DNA of 64,000 nucleotides from Bacillota bacterium. Lineage in GTDB: Bacteria > Bacillota > UBA4882 > UBA8346. The notes under the pieces were generated by a model. That model saw nothing but the letters and a program-made list of their open reading frames with translations. It had not been told where the DNA came from and ran no database searches. The stretch covers positions 95,043 through 159,042 of the forward strand of contig JAEYPR010000027.1 in assembly GCA_023410535.1 (NCBI GenBank), in the 5' to 3' direction. Shown here one piece after another: positions 17,395 to 26,468 of the stretch. A program made the translations under genes and the position numbers. Numbering within the stretch: the stretch's first letter is position 1; each line of letters begins with the position of its first letter.

Positions 17395-18264
17395 ATGTCA
17401 GCCGAGTTGACACAAGAATTGAAAATTGCTTCCAAGACGCCGGCCCGTCCGTGCTGGGGCGAGCTGGCCGCTTACCTGATTTTGGGGCTGGGCGCTTTGG
17501 TGATGATTCTCCCGTTGTTTTGGTCATTGGCCACCTCCTTCAAGTCTTACAGCGAAGTCTTTACCAATCCGTACGGGTTATTGCCGCAAAAGTGGCAGAC
17601 GCAGAACTTTTGGGAAGTTTTTAAGGTTGTCCCGTTTCATCTTTATTTTCTCAATACCCTTAAGATTACGGCCCTCTGCACCGTGGGGACGTTAGCGACC
17701 TCGGCGGTGGCGGCTTATGCGTTCGCCCGGTTGCGCTTTCCCGGCCGCGACTTTTTGTTCTGGGGTTATCTGAGCACCTTAATGATTCCCCGTCAAATTA
17801 CCCTGGTCCCGACGTTTGTCCTGATGAAGTGGTTTGGCCTGCTGGACAATCATCTCTCCTTGATTTTGCCGGGTTTGTTCAGCGCCTACGGAACATTCCT
17901 GTTACGCCAGTTCTTTTTAACCCTCCCGTTCGAGTTGGAGGAGGCGGCGGTGATCGACGGCTGCGGCTATTTGCGGCGTTTTTTCCAGATAATTTTGCCG
18001 CTGGCCAAGCCGGCCCTGGCGACCTTGGCGATCTTCACGATGATGGCGCAATGGAATGATTTTCTATATCCGATGATTTTTATCAACAGTGAGCAGAACC
18101 GGACGCTAACGTTAGGGTTGGCGATCTTTCGCGGCGACGCCGATGTGCAATGGAATCTGCTGATGGCCGCCACCACCCTCACCAGTCTGCCGATTGTGGT
18201 AGCGTTCCTGTCGGCGCAACGGTTCTTTGTCGAGGGAATCGCCATGACCGGGATTAAAGGTTGA
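17395..18264 (+). CDS. Carbohydrate ABC transporter permease (MalG/UgpE-like)
   Basis: The protein has 289 aa and six membrane helices. The EAA loop is EEAAVIDGCGYLRRFFQII. The start is ATG 17395 behind GAGGTG; an upstream in-frame TTG at 17374 lacks a ribosome site. It lies 67 nt after the first permease gene and 63 nt before the glycosidase gene, consistent with one operon. Confidence 0.94.
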   Translation: MSAELTQELKIASKTPARPCWGELAAYLILGLGALVMILPLFWSLATSFKSYSEVFTNPYGLLPQKWQTQNFWEVFKVVPFHLYFLNTLKITALCTVGTLATSAVAAYAFARLRFPGRDFLFWGYLSTLMIPRQITLVPTFVLMKWFGLLDNHLSLILPGLFSAYGTFLLRQFFLTLPFELEEAAVIDGCGYLRRFFQIILPLAKPALATLAIFTMMAQWNDFLYPMIFINSEQNRTLTLGLAIFRGDADVQWNLLMAATTLTSLPIVVAFLSAQRFFVEGIAMTGIKG

Positions 18265-18327
18265 GGTGGACAACGGACAACCGCCGACGGACGGCGGGCG
18301 ACGTGCGATGGGTAAGGAGGAACATTG

Positions 18328-20817
18328 ATGATTGTTTGTAAACGTTTAACCGGGTTTACGCCCGGCGCCGATTATATGGAATTGGATACTGACGCCGGGA
18401 AGCTGCGTTTGTACTTTCTCCGGGATGATATCATCCGGATTCGCTGCACCTTTACGCCGGAGTTTGCGGAGGATGCTTCATACGCCTTGATCACCACCGC
18501 CTGGGAAGACCGGCTGGACGGACTGTTTCAAAGCGAGCGCCGGCGGATCCGGCCGGTGACGCCGGAAATCGTCCGGGAAGAAACGGCGCTGGTCTTTCAG
18601 ACCAAGGCGCTGCGCGTGGTGGTTCAGCAAGAACCGTTTGGGATCGACATCTTCGACCGGGACGGCTGCCGCCTCTATTCGGATCTGCGGGAACGTTCCT
18701 ACGTTAAGGACGCTTTGGGCCGGTTGTATCATTATCAATTGCTGGATCCGGACGATTGTTACTACGGGTTTGGCGAGAAGTCGGGCCGGTTGAACAAGGC
18801 CAAGCGGCGGTTGCGGATGGCGAACAACGATACCTTGGGGTATGATTCGGAAACTGCCGATCCGCTTTACAAGATGATCCCGTTTTACCTAAAGCTGAAT
18901 CGGAAACAGCCGGTCGCGACCGGTCTGTTCTATCACAATTTTCACCCGGCCGTTTTTGATCTGGGCTGCGAACGTTGCGCTTACGTGCCGCGCTACAGTT
19001 ATTATTGCGCCGACGGCGGTGAGCTGGACCTGTTCTTCATTTACGGGCCGGCCCTCGCCGACGTCATCCGCGGCTATACCGACCTGACCGGAAAGACAGC
19101 CTTGCCGCCGCGGTATTCGTTGGGCTACATGGGATCGACCATGTACTACACCGAGCTTGACCAGGATAGCGACGCGGCGGTGCTGGGTTTCGTGGCGAAA
19201 GCCCGGAAACACGAAATTCCCCTCGACGGGTTCCATCTCTCGTCCGGGTATACCAGCGGCTCCGATGGCAAACGGTATGTTTTCAACTGGAACCGGCGGC
19301 GCTTTCCGGATCCGGCCCGTTTTATCAAGCAAATGCAGGTCCAAGGAGCCACAGTCTCTCCCAATGTCAAACCGGGTTTGCTAACCACCCATCCGCGGTA
19401 TCGCCAATTTCAGGCGGTCGACGGTCTGATCAAGGAAGCCGCGGGCGACCGCCCGCATCTCACCCGTTTTTGGGGCGGACCCGGTTCGCTGGTGGACTTC
19501 ACCCAACCGGCGGCGCGCGATTTATGGAAACGGTTGCTCCGCGAGAATTTGGTTGATTACGGCATCAAGGCGATCTGGAACGACAATTGCGAGTTTGAAC
19601 TGGACGACCCCGACGCGCTTTGCCATAATGACGGCCAACCGGTCGCGGCCAGCGCGGTCAAAGCGATCCTGCCCAACCTGATGGCGCTGGTCGCCCGGCA
19701 GGCGATTGCCGAGGCGGCGCCGGAGCAACGCCCCTATATCCTCAACCGGGCCGGCGGACCGGGGATTCAACGGTATGCGCAGACCTGGGCCGGGGATAAC
19801 TACACCAGCTGGCATAGCCTGCGGTTTAATATTCCGGTCATGTTGGGAATGGGCTTGTCGGGCGTAGCCAATCAGGGGATCGACGTGGGCGGTTTCGCCG
19901 GACCGGCCCCGGAGCCGGAATTGTTGGTCCGCTGGGTGCAAAATGCCGTGTTTTACCCGCGTTTCTGTATCCACTCAATGAATGATGACAATACCGTGAC
20001 CGAGCCGTGGATGTATCCGTCCGTTACCGGGCTGATCCGGGACGCGCTCAAGTTGCGTTACCGTTTGTTACCGTACCTGTATTCGCTGTTTCATGAGGCC
20101 GCCCGGACCGGAGCGCCGGTCATGCGGCCGTTAGTCTACGAGTTCCAGCACGATTCCAATACCTATGAAACCAGTTTTGACTTTCTCTGTGGTCCGTGGC
20201 TGTTGGTAGCGGGGGTTTTCGAAAAGGGCCAGACCGAACGGGAGGTTTACCTGCCGGCCGGAGCCCAATGGCAGGATTGGCACAGCGGCGCGCGTTACGC
20301 CGGCGGTCAGACCGTCACCGTGGCCACGCCGTTGGAACGGCTGCCGTTCTTCCTGCGTTCCGGGGCGATTTTGCCGCTGGGCGAGCCGGGACCAAGTATT
20401 CAACTGCAAACGGAAACCGAACTGAAACTGTTGATTTACCCCGAGGGGCAGAGCCGGTTTGTCCTGTATGAGGATGACGGCGTCTCCAACGACTACCTGA
20501 CCGGGAGGTTCCTGTCAACCGCCATTACGGTCCTGGCCGACTCCAGGCAGGTGACCGTGGCTTTCGCGCCGGAGGGGGATTACCGCTCGCCGTTAACGCG
20601 GGTCTGCTTGGATGTCTGCTGCGAGCGGACCGCTCCGGTGGGCGTCACAGTCGCCGGTGAACCGTTGCCGTTGTTGCTTGATGCCGAGGCTTGGCAGGCG
20701 GCGGAGTGCGGCTGGCATTTCAACCAGGAACTCCGGCGGGCACAGATCAAATACCCGCGCCGCGACGGTTCGTATGCGGTGGCGATCAACTGTTGGAATC
20801 CGGATCTGATCGAATAA
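18328..20817 (+). CDS. GH31-family glycoside hydrolase
   Basis: The product has 829 aa without a signal peptide, so it acts on imported oligosaccharides. The GH31 (beta/alpha)8 barrel is evident. The nucleophile is Asp419 in GIKAIWNDNCEF, and the acid/base is Asp490 in TWAGDNYTSWHSL. FGEKSGRL and the C-terminal beta domain (YEDDGVSNDY) are also typical. Family members cleave alpha-glucosides or alpha-xylosides; the WND motif differs from the WxDMNE of classic alpha-glucosidases, so specificity is open. The start is ATG 18328, with AAGGAGG 8 nt upstream. It is the last gene of the transporter operon and is probably activated by the divergent two-component system. Confidence 0.94.
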   Translation: MIVCKRLTGFTPGADYMELDTDAGKLRLYFLRDDIIRIRCTFTPEFAEDASYALITTAWEDRLDGLFQSERRRIRPVTPEIVREETALVFQTKALRVVVQQEPFGIDIFDRDGCRLYSDLRERSYVKDALGRLYHYQLLDPDDCYYGFGEKSGRLNKAKRRLRMANNDTLGYDSETADPLYKMIPFYLKLNRKQPVATGLFYHNFHPAVFDLGCERCAYVPRYSYYCADGGELDLFFIYGPALADVIRGYTDLTGKTALPPRYSLGYMGSTMYYTELDQDSDAAVLGFVAKARKHEIPLDGFHLSSGYTSGSDGKRYVFNWNRRRFPDPARFIKQMQVQGATVSPNVKPGLLTTHPRYRQFQAVDGLIKEAAGDRPHLTRFWGGPGSLVDFTQPAARDLWKRLLRENLVDYGIKAIWNDNCEFELDDPDALCHNDGQPVAASAVKAILPNLMALVARQAIAEAAPEQRPYILNRAGGPGIQRYAQTWAGDNYTSWHSLRFNIPVMLGMGLSGVANQGIDVGGFAGPAPEPELLVRWVQNAVFYPRFCIHSMNDDNTVTEPWMYPSVTGLIRDALKLRYRLLPYLYSLFHEAARTGAPVMRPLVYEFQHDSNTYETSFDFLCGPWLLVAGVFEKGQTEREVYLPAGAQWQDWHSGARYAGGQTVTVATPLERLPFFLRSGAILPLGEPGPSIQLQTETELKLLIYPEGQSRFVLYEDDGVSNDYLTGRFLSTAITVLADSRQVTVAFAPEGDYRSPLTRVCLDVCCERTAPVGVTVAGEPLPLLLDAEAWQAAECGWHFNQELRRAQIKYPRRDGSYAVAINCWNPDLIE

Positions 20818-20874
20818 CTCCAATGTTTTTTCCTTGATTACAATCCGTTCTTTACTACCTCACTACCTCCCTTC

Positions 20875-20910
20875 GAAACAGGACTGCTCGTTCAGTCCTG
20901 TTTCAATTTT
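20875..20910 (+). terminator. Terminator after the GH31 operon
   Basis: A 12-bp perfect stem (GAAACAGGACTG / CAGTCCTGTTTC) with a 6-nt loop and a short T run. Confidence 0.85.
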
Positions 20911-21075
20911 GGGGTGAAGAATATGGAATGACCGGATTTAATTTATTACATTCTAGTCAATTTTCGGAACGAGTATTTGCATCTCCGGGGTATCTGCATT
21001 ATAATTTTATTTTGAAATGTAAGACTTATTTTCACGGTGCGCAACCTCGATAATATAGCTATCTAAGGAGTCGGC

Positions 21076-21762
21076 ATGGGTACGATTATCAACGTGATCA
21101 TGATTTTAATCGGCGGGGCGATCGGCTTGCTGTTCCGGGAGAAGTTTCCGGAACGGGTGACGCAGACGGCGTTGCAAGTGATGGGACTGTTCACGATGAT
21201 CGTCGGGATCAGCATGGCCTTGCAAGGCAAAGAGATGGTATTGGTCCTGATCAGCCTGGCGGTCGGCGCGATGATAGGCGAAGGGATCAATATTGAAGGA
21301 CGCTTGGAACAGGTCGGCGTTTGGATCGACGGGAAACTGAAGGTGACCGAGGGCAGCCCGGCCAAGGGTTTCATCTACGCCAGTCTGGTCTTTTGTGTCG
21401 GGTCGATGGCGATTGTCGGCAGCATCACCGACGGTGTCAAAGGCGACAGTTCGATTTTGGTGACCAAGGCAATGATGGACGGGATCATCTCGATTCCGTT
21501 CGCGGCGGGGATGGGCTTCGGGGTGCTCGGATCGGCGCTGTCGATCCTGGTGTATCAGGGCGGGCTGACGCTGTTGGCCTGGCAGTTGCAGGCGCTGTTT
21601 ACGCCGGAGATGATCCGGGAGTTGACGGCGGTCGGCGGCGTGATTGTATTGGGGATCGGGATCAATATCTTGGGTCTGCAGAAGGTGCGGGTCGGGAATT
21701 TTTTGCCGGCGTTGTTGATGATTATTTTGATCTGCTACTTTAAGCCGATGTTGGGGTTCTAG
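21076..21762 (+). CDS. DUF554 membrane protein (YdfK-like)
   Basis: The protein has 228 aa and about seven hydrophobic segments. Family hallmarks are GTIINVIMILIGGAIGLLF at the N-terminus, ASLVFCVGSMAIVGSITDG and GGVIVLGIGINILGL. DUF554 proteins are membrane proteins of unknown transport role. TAAGGAG precedes the ATG. It is monocistronic and followed by a long repeat block rather than a gene. Confidence 0.9.
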   Translation: MGTIINVIMILIGGAIGLLFREKFPERVTQTALQVMGLFTMIVGISMALQGKEMVLVLISLAVGAMIGEGINIEGRLEQVGVWIDGKLKVTEGSPAKGFIYASLVFCVGSMAIVGSITDGVKGDSSILVTKAMMDGIISIPFAAGMGFGVLGSALSILVYQGGLTLLAWQLQALFTPEMIRELTAVGGVIVLGIGINILGLQKVRVGNFLPALLMIILICYFKPMLGF

Positions 21763-21765
21763 TAG

Positions 21766-21889
21766 CCGCGTCGTGAAAAGCGGCACATTGCGGCGTTGTT
21801 CAGTCGTTCCGGTCCTCAACGTACAGCAAAGTACGCTTGCGGTCCTCACTTCCTTCACGCCTTGCACTGCACCGCTTTTGACGACGCGG
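21766..21889. repeat. Hairpin-ended ~120-bp repeat (family A, copy 1)
   Basis: The ends are near-perfect inverted repeats: CCGCGTCGTGAAAAGCGG on the left and its complement, with one mismatch, on the right. The interior has GTAC...GTAC and a repeated GGTCCTCA. Copies at 61000 and 63493 share the interior but have different end sequences that still match each other within each copy. Confidence 0.85.
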
Positions 21890-21910
21890 GGGTTTGTGTT
21901 AAGAAGTAAC

Positions 21911-21960
21911 TTGGCGACTACCCCGGCTCGTTGGGGTGGAGCGCCGGACTGCATACTCTT
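21911..21960. repeat. GC-rich repeat (family B, copy 1)
   Basis: It contains the family core GCGCCGGACTGCA preceded by a GGGGT segment. It lies 21 nt after copy 1 of family A, the same order as at 61150 and 63644. Confidence 0.75.
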
Positions 21961-22020
21961 TACTTTAATTTGGTTCTAATGTTGTATTCGAGGATTTACG
22001 TTCTAAAAGGCCTGATATTT

Positions 22021-22089
22021 CAGCTCCGTCATCCCGCTCCTCTGCAGTGCCGAGCTGAACCGCGACGTAGGAGAGGGACCGAGGGTGAG
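22021..22089. repeat. Intergenic repeat (family C, copy 1)
   Basis: About 69 nt, beginning CAGCTCCGTCA and ending GTAGGAGAGGGACC then GAGGGTGAG. It aligns end to end with the 68-nt copy at 33321. Confidence 0.7.
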
Positions 22090-22104
22090 GTCAAGACTAC
22101 CGGA

Positions 22105-22230
22105 GAACCCAATTCAACCATCAGGATTCGACATCCGGGAACCCGGGAAGCCAATTTAGTGACCGGGGAAAGCAATTTAGCCACCAGAATTCGACATCCG
22201 GGAACTTGAATTGGGTTCCCGACCACCGGG
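22105..22230. repeat. 21-nt-unit tandem array (family D, copy 2)
   Basis: Six exact-length 21-nt units. Two of them begin ATTCGACATCCGGGAAC (22126 and 22189, 63 nt apart); others read GAAnCCAATTTAG. It is in the opposite orientation to the array at 2930. Confidence 0.88.
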
Positions 22231-22262
22231 AAAGACGGGCTGACAACCAAAACGGAGGCATT

Positions 22263-22922
22263 ATGCTCAAAGCGTTGGTATTTGATTTCGACGGGTTGAT
22301 TATTGATACGGAGACGCCTTGGTATGAGGCGTTTGTCGATGTGTACGGGGAGTATGGGGCGGTGTTGCCGCTTGCGTTGTATGTGAAATGCGTCGGTACT
22401 GATTCCAAGGCGTTTCATCCCCGGAAGTATCTGGAGCAATGCATTGGCGGGCCGGTCGATGCCGGGGCGTTTCAAGAACAGACGCTGGCGCGGCACGCGG
22501 CGCGGATGAAAGAACGGACAATCAACCCCGGCGTGTTGGAACTGTTGCAAGCGGCTCAAAAAGCGGGGCTCAAGATCGGTCTGGCCTCCAGTTCGGAGCG
22601 GGCGTGGGTGGTCGGATTTTTGGAACAGTTAAATTTGCTGCCGTATTTTGATACGATCCGGACCCGGGAGGATGTAAGCGCGGTAAAACCCGCTCCCGAT
22701 CTCTACCTCCGGGTGTTGGCGGATTTCGGGGTAACCGGCGCCGAGGCGGTGGCTTTCGAAGACTCGCCCAACGGCACCCGGGCGGCCAAGGCGGCCGGGC
22801 TGTTTTGCGTGATCGTGCCGCAGGGGGTGACCAAGGATTTGGTCTTCGAAGGGCATGACCTGCGGGTGGCCTCCCTGGCCGAGGTTTCGCCGGCGCGATT
22901 GCGGCAGGAGTTCGGCGGGTAA
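22263..22922 (+). CDS. HAD-superfamily hydrolase, beta-phosphoglucomutase-like
   Basis: The protein has 219 aa, typical for subclass I HAD enzymes. Motif I is FDFDGLIIDTE, motif II LASSSE, motif III the Lys in VKPAPDLY, and motif IV FEDSPNG. A helical cap follows motif I. Likely reactions are dephosphorylation of a sugar phosphate or similar, or phosphoglucomutase activity. The start ATG 22263 has CGGAGG upstream; a longer extension runs back into the 21-nt array and is rejected. Confidence 0.92.
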   Translation: MLKALVFDFDGLIIDTETPWYEAFVDVYGEYGAVLPLALYVKCVGTDSKAFHPRKYLEQCIGGPVDAGAFQEQTLARHAARMKERTINPGVLELLQAAQKAGLKIGLASSSERAWVVGFLEQLNLLPYFDTIRTREDVSAVKPAPDLYLRVLADFGVTGAEAVAFEDSPNGTRAAKAAGLFCVIVPQGVTKDLVFEGHDLRVASLAEVSPARLRQEFGG

Positions 22923-22956
22923 ATTTCCGGTGTAGAGTGTTGCGATTGAAAAGTGA

Positions 22957-22996
22957 CGCCCTTTCGTTGCCAGTTTGCGAACGAAAGGGCGTTTTG
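22957..22996. terminator. Terminator between convergent HAD and chemoreceptor genes
   Basis: A 13-bp stem (ACGCCCTTTCGTT / AACGAAAGGGCGT) with an 11-nt loop and TTTT. Confidence 0.88.
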
Positions 22997-23003
22997 GCGA
23001 GCG

Positions 23004-26000
23004 TCAATATTTCCCGAAGCCCCCTTGCGTCAGGGCTGGCGCGGCGGGTGGAATCGGCGCTTGACCGGCGGCTCCGGTCAGCCGGAACTGACTGACCATC
23101 TCTTGAAGCAGCATGGCTTGGGCGCTCATGGCTTGACTGGCGGCGGCGCTCTGCTCGGCGGTGGCGGTATTGGTATGGGTAATTTGAGCGACTTGGATGA
23201 TTCCCTGGTTAATTTGCGTGATATTGGTGGCTTGGGTGGCGGAGGCTTCGGCGATCGCATGGACCAGGCCGGCGGCGCCGGTAATGTCCTGGACAATGGT
23301 TGCTAAAGCCGTGGCGGTCGCATTGGCGATCTGGGTGCCGGCCTGCACCTGTTTGAGCGAGTCTTCGATCAAGGCGTCCGTCTCTTTGGCGGCTTGCGCG
23401 CTCCGGGCGGCCAGCTTCCGGACCTCATCGGCGACAACCGCGAAACCTTTGCCGTGGGCCCCGGCCCGCGCCGCTTCGACGGCGGCGTTTAAGGCGAGCA
23501 GATTGGTTTGGAAGGCGATCTCGTCAATGACTTTGATGGTTTTGGCGATATTCCCCGCCGCTTGACTGATGCCGGCCATCGCCGCGAGCATCGCTTGCAT
23601 TTGGGCGTTGCCCTCCCGGGCGCTATCACGGGTTTGCCCGGCCAGTTGGTTGCTTTCCTGGGCGCGTTGCGCGTTATCGCGGGTTTGGGCGGCGACTTCG
23701 GCCATGGCGGCGGAGAGTTCTTCCAAGGTGCTGGCCTGGGCGGTCGCACCGGCCGACAAAGCCTGACTGCCGTCGGAGACTTGCCGGGTGGCGGCGGTTA
23801 CTTGCCGGGCGGCTTGGTTAATCTCGGCCAGAATTTGGTTGAAGCGGTCGATAGTATGATTAAGTGCCGTTTTGACCTGGTCGTACTCGCCTTGGTAAGC
23901 GCCGTCGACCTGTTGGACCAGATCGCCCTGGGCCATTTGGTGCAAGACTGCCGCCACTTCGGCCAGCGGCGCGTCGACCGCCTCCATCACTTGGTTCAGG
24001 CCGAGGATGATCTCCTGGTATTTCCCTTCGAACTTTTCAATCTCCCCGCGTTGCTCCAACCGTCCCTGGACGGTGGCCAACGAGAGCCGCCGCGCCTCCG
24101 CGACCACCTCTTGCAAAGCCGTCATCATGGCGATCATCGCCGGCATCATCTGGTCATTGGCGGAACGTTGGCCGATGGCGCTAAACTCCTCCAAACGGCT
24201 GATGTCGCCATGGGAAAGCCGGACGAAAGCGTCCTGAACGCTGAGTAGACGCGCCCTGACTGTATTGATCCGGTCCGCGAAACGTTGCAGCACTCCTTGA
24301 TACGCCCCGGTCATGGCCACGGTGTAATCATTGTCCGCCATCCGGCCCAGCACCGTTTCGGCTTCGGCCAGCGGGGCCACTAACGCGTCCAAGGTGGCAT
24401 TAAAGCCGGTGATGACTTGGCGATATTCCCCTGCGAACCGGCTGGTGTCGCCCCGCCGGTCCAACTCGCCGGCCGCGGCGGCTTGGGTTAAGCGCAGCGT
24501 TTCGTGGACCAGCCCCTGGACGTTGCCCATCATTTGACAAAGGGCCGGGAGAATCCGGTCCTGCTCGGACTGTTGGCCGACGCTTTGCAGTTGCGCCAGT
24601 TCGTGAAAGTCGCCGGCGGCGGTTTGGCTGATCACGTTTTGAATGGTCAGCAGATTGGCCCGCACGCCATTGATGGCGTTGGTGATGTCGCCGTAGATTC
24701 CCGGGTAATCGCCGGCGACTGCTTCGGTCAGGTCGTTGCGGGCGATCCGTTGCAAGACGCGGTTGCTTTCGGTCAAAGCCGCCAAACCGTTGATGCAGGC
24801 ATTGATACTGGTTTTCAGTTCGTCAAAATCACCGTAATATTCGTCGCTGATCGGTTCGGGAATGTCGCCTTGGCCGATCCGGGCCACATAGGCGGCGGTC
24901 ATCCGCAACGGTTTGATCACCGCATCCAAGGTGGCGTTAAAACCGGCGATGACCTCTTGATATTTGCCGGAAAACTTACTGCTGTCGCCCCGTTCGCTTA
25001 AGCATCCGGCGGCTGCGGCGGCAATCAATTTTTCCGTCTCGTCGGTCAAATCGCGTAACGTGCCAATCACGCTGCGAAGGCTCAGGCCTAAACTGTCCTG
25101 TTCCGAACGGAGCTGGACTTCGACCGTGAGGTCGCCGGCGGCGATCTGCCGGGCGGCAGCCGCTTGGGCTTGGCTGGCCGTAATCATGGCCGCAAACGCG
25201 GCTTGCAAATGGCCGATTTCATCCTGGCTCGCTTGCTTAATCACGACATCGACATCGCCCAGGGCCAACCGGTCGGCAGCGGCAGTCAACTCCCGCATCG
25301 GCCGGCGGATGAACCGCGCCAGACCGATTCCCATTCCGATCGCGCAGACCACCCCGAACAGCGCCAATCCGATTAGAAAGAGGATGGCCTGCCCGGTTCG
25401 GGCGGAACTAGCCTGCGAACGCGTTTCGGCTTCCATCGCGTTATATTTCAGCATATTTTTAAGGGTTTCGTTGAAGTCGTCCGCCAACGGCTTCAGCGTT
25501 GTGGTCATCAACATATTGGCGTCGGCAACATTATTTTGATTGGACAGTTCCAAAACGGCCGTCTGCTGTTGCCGGTATTGGGTAAAGTCGTTTTTGAGCC
25601 GGGCGAGACTACTCTTTTCAAAGTCCGATACCAATTCTTTTTCATATTGGACCACCTTTTGGTCGATGGTCTGCTCCAACTCGTGAATGGCGTATTCAAA
25701 TAAATTTTTGCCCATGGGGTTTAAGATGTGATAGGCGAGGTTAATCTGAATTCCCTGAAATGAGACGGCAATGGTATTGAGCGGTTCGACCGGCGCCATG
25801 TTTTCATGATAAATCTCCTGGACATTGCGGTTGACTCCCGTGATACTCCACGCGCCGACCCCGCCAATCAGCCCGGCGATGGCGGCGACCGTAACAAAAC
25901 CTAACAAAAGTTTGGTACTGATCTTGCAGTCGCCGAACCACTGGCGGATGGGGCGAACCCACGCTGTGATCCGAGCGAATTTTTTAAAGAAACCCCGAAA

Positions 26001-26009
26001 ATTCTTCAT
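23004..26009 (-). CDS. Large methyl-accepting chemotaxis protein with poly-HAMP array
   Basis: The product has 1001 aa. A first membrane helix lies near residues 33-53 and a second near 205-230. Between them is a four-helix-bundle sensor (VNRNVQEIYHENMAPVEPLN). Several HAMP-like modules then repeat motifs such as IGQGDIPEPISDEYYGDFDE and FAGEYRQVITGFNATLDAL. The C-terminal signalling hairpin carries DEIAFQTNLLALNAAVEAAR and GKGFAVVADEVRKLA. The protein ends GGFGKY, not the NWETF-type CheR tether. It is a paralogue of the chemoreceptor at 50340 and likely signals to CheA. Confidence 0.95.
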   Translation of the reverse strand: MKNFRGFFKKFARITAWVRPIRQWFGDCKISTKLLLGFVTVAAIAGLIGGVGAWSITGVNRNVQEIYHENMAPVEPLNTIAVSFQGIQINLAYHILNPMGKNLFEYAIHELEQTIDQKVVQYEKELVSDFEKSSLARLKNDFTQYRQQQTAVLELSNQNNVADANMLMTTTLKPLADDFNETLKNMLKYNAMEAETRSQASSARTGQAILFLIGLALFGVVCAIGMGIGLARFIRRPMRELTAAADRLALGDVDVVIKQASQDEIGHLQAAFAAMITASQAQAAAARQIAAGDLTVEVQLRSEQDSLGLSLRSVIGTLRDLTDETEKLIAAAAAGCLSERGDSSKFSGKYQEVIAGFNATLDAVIKPLRMTAAYVARIGQGDIPEPISDEYYGDFDELKTSINACINGLAALTESNRVLQRIARNDLTEAVAGDYPGIYGDITNAINGVRANLLTIQNVISQTAAGDFHELAQLQSVGQQSEQDRILPALCQMMGNVQGLVHETLRLTQAAAAGELDRRGDTSRFAGEYRQVITGFNATLDALVAPLAEAETVLGRMADNDYTVAMTGAYQGVLQRFADRINTVRARLLSVQDAFVRLSHGDISRLEEFSAIGQRSANDQMMPAMIAMMTALQEVVAEARRLSLATVQGRLEQRGEIEKFEGKYQEIILGLNQVMEAVDAPLAEVAAVLHQMAQGDLVQQVDGAYQGEYDQVKTALNHTIDRFNQILAEINQAARQVTAATRQVSDGSQALSAGATAQASTLEELSAAMAEVAAQTRDNAQRAQESNQLAGQTRDSAREGNAQMQAMLAAMAGISQAAGNIAKTIKVIDEIAFQTNLLALNAAVEAARAGAHGKGFAVVADEVRKLAARSAQAAKETDALIEDSLKQVQAGTQIANATATALATIVQDITGAAGLVHAIAEASATQATNITQINQGIIQVAQITHTNTATAEQSAAASQAMSAQAMLLQEMVSQFRLTGAAGQAPIPPAAPALTQGGFGKY

Positions 26010-26468
26010 TGATGAAGCCCTCCTTGTATGATCATTGCGGTTTTGCTTCGCTAGAGCGGTTCCGTCCGGATTTTTTCAATAAAGATAAAGCTACAATTTA
26101 TAGTTTCAGATTTGAAGATTAGTTTCCGATGGTCTTTGGATTGTATCGGTGTAAACTTTCAATTACAGCTTTATTAAGTCAATTGACGACCGAAATTACA
26201 AATCGCAACCGAGTGGCGGAAAAAATTTTTTCATTAAAATAGTTCTAATGTATTTTTGTGTAAAATTACTAATCAATTTCCAGAAAATTATTATATAATT
26301 AGATTACCCGGCCGGACAAATTGTTTCATCAGCCGTACAACTCATTCCGTTTAGCCCTTTTTAGGAATGACAATCCGGGTGAGATGATAGTTAGCGGCAC
26401 CGCCTAACGTTAAAAGGGGGTGAAAGAGTCAAATTGATCGGTTCCAGATAAAAAAGGGAGGTATTTTG
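26010..26468. other. AT-rich divergent intergenic region
   Basis: 459 nt between the divergent chemoreceptor and pectate lyase genes. It is AT-rich and must hold both promoters. A small imperfect hairpin (GTTAGCGGC / GCCTAAC) lies near 26391. I could not fit a known riboswitch or a correctly spaced sigma-D promoter. Confidence 0.4.

Noticed and set aside
22105..22230. CRISPR-like array
   Set aside because: Units are contiguous and degenerate with no unique spacers between identical repeats, and no cas gene is in the window.
26120..26185. Sigma-D promoter for the chemoreceptor at 23004
   Set aside because: A CCGATA-like box and TAAA exist on the minus strand but are about 20 nt apart instead of 15.
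26330..26440. Cyclic-di-GMP or other riboswitch upstream of the pectate lyase gene
   Set aside because: Only a small imperfect hairpin is present and no conserved riboswitch core could be matched.
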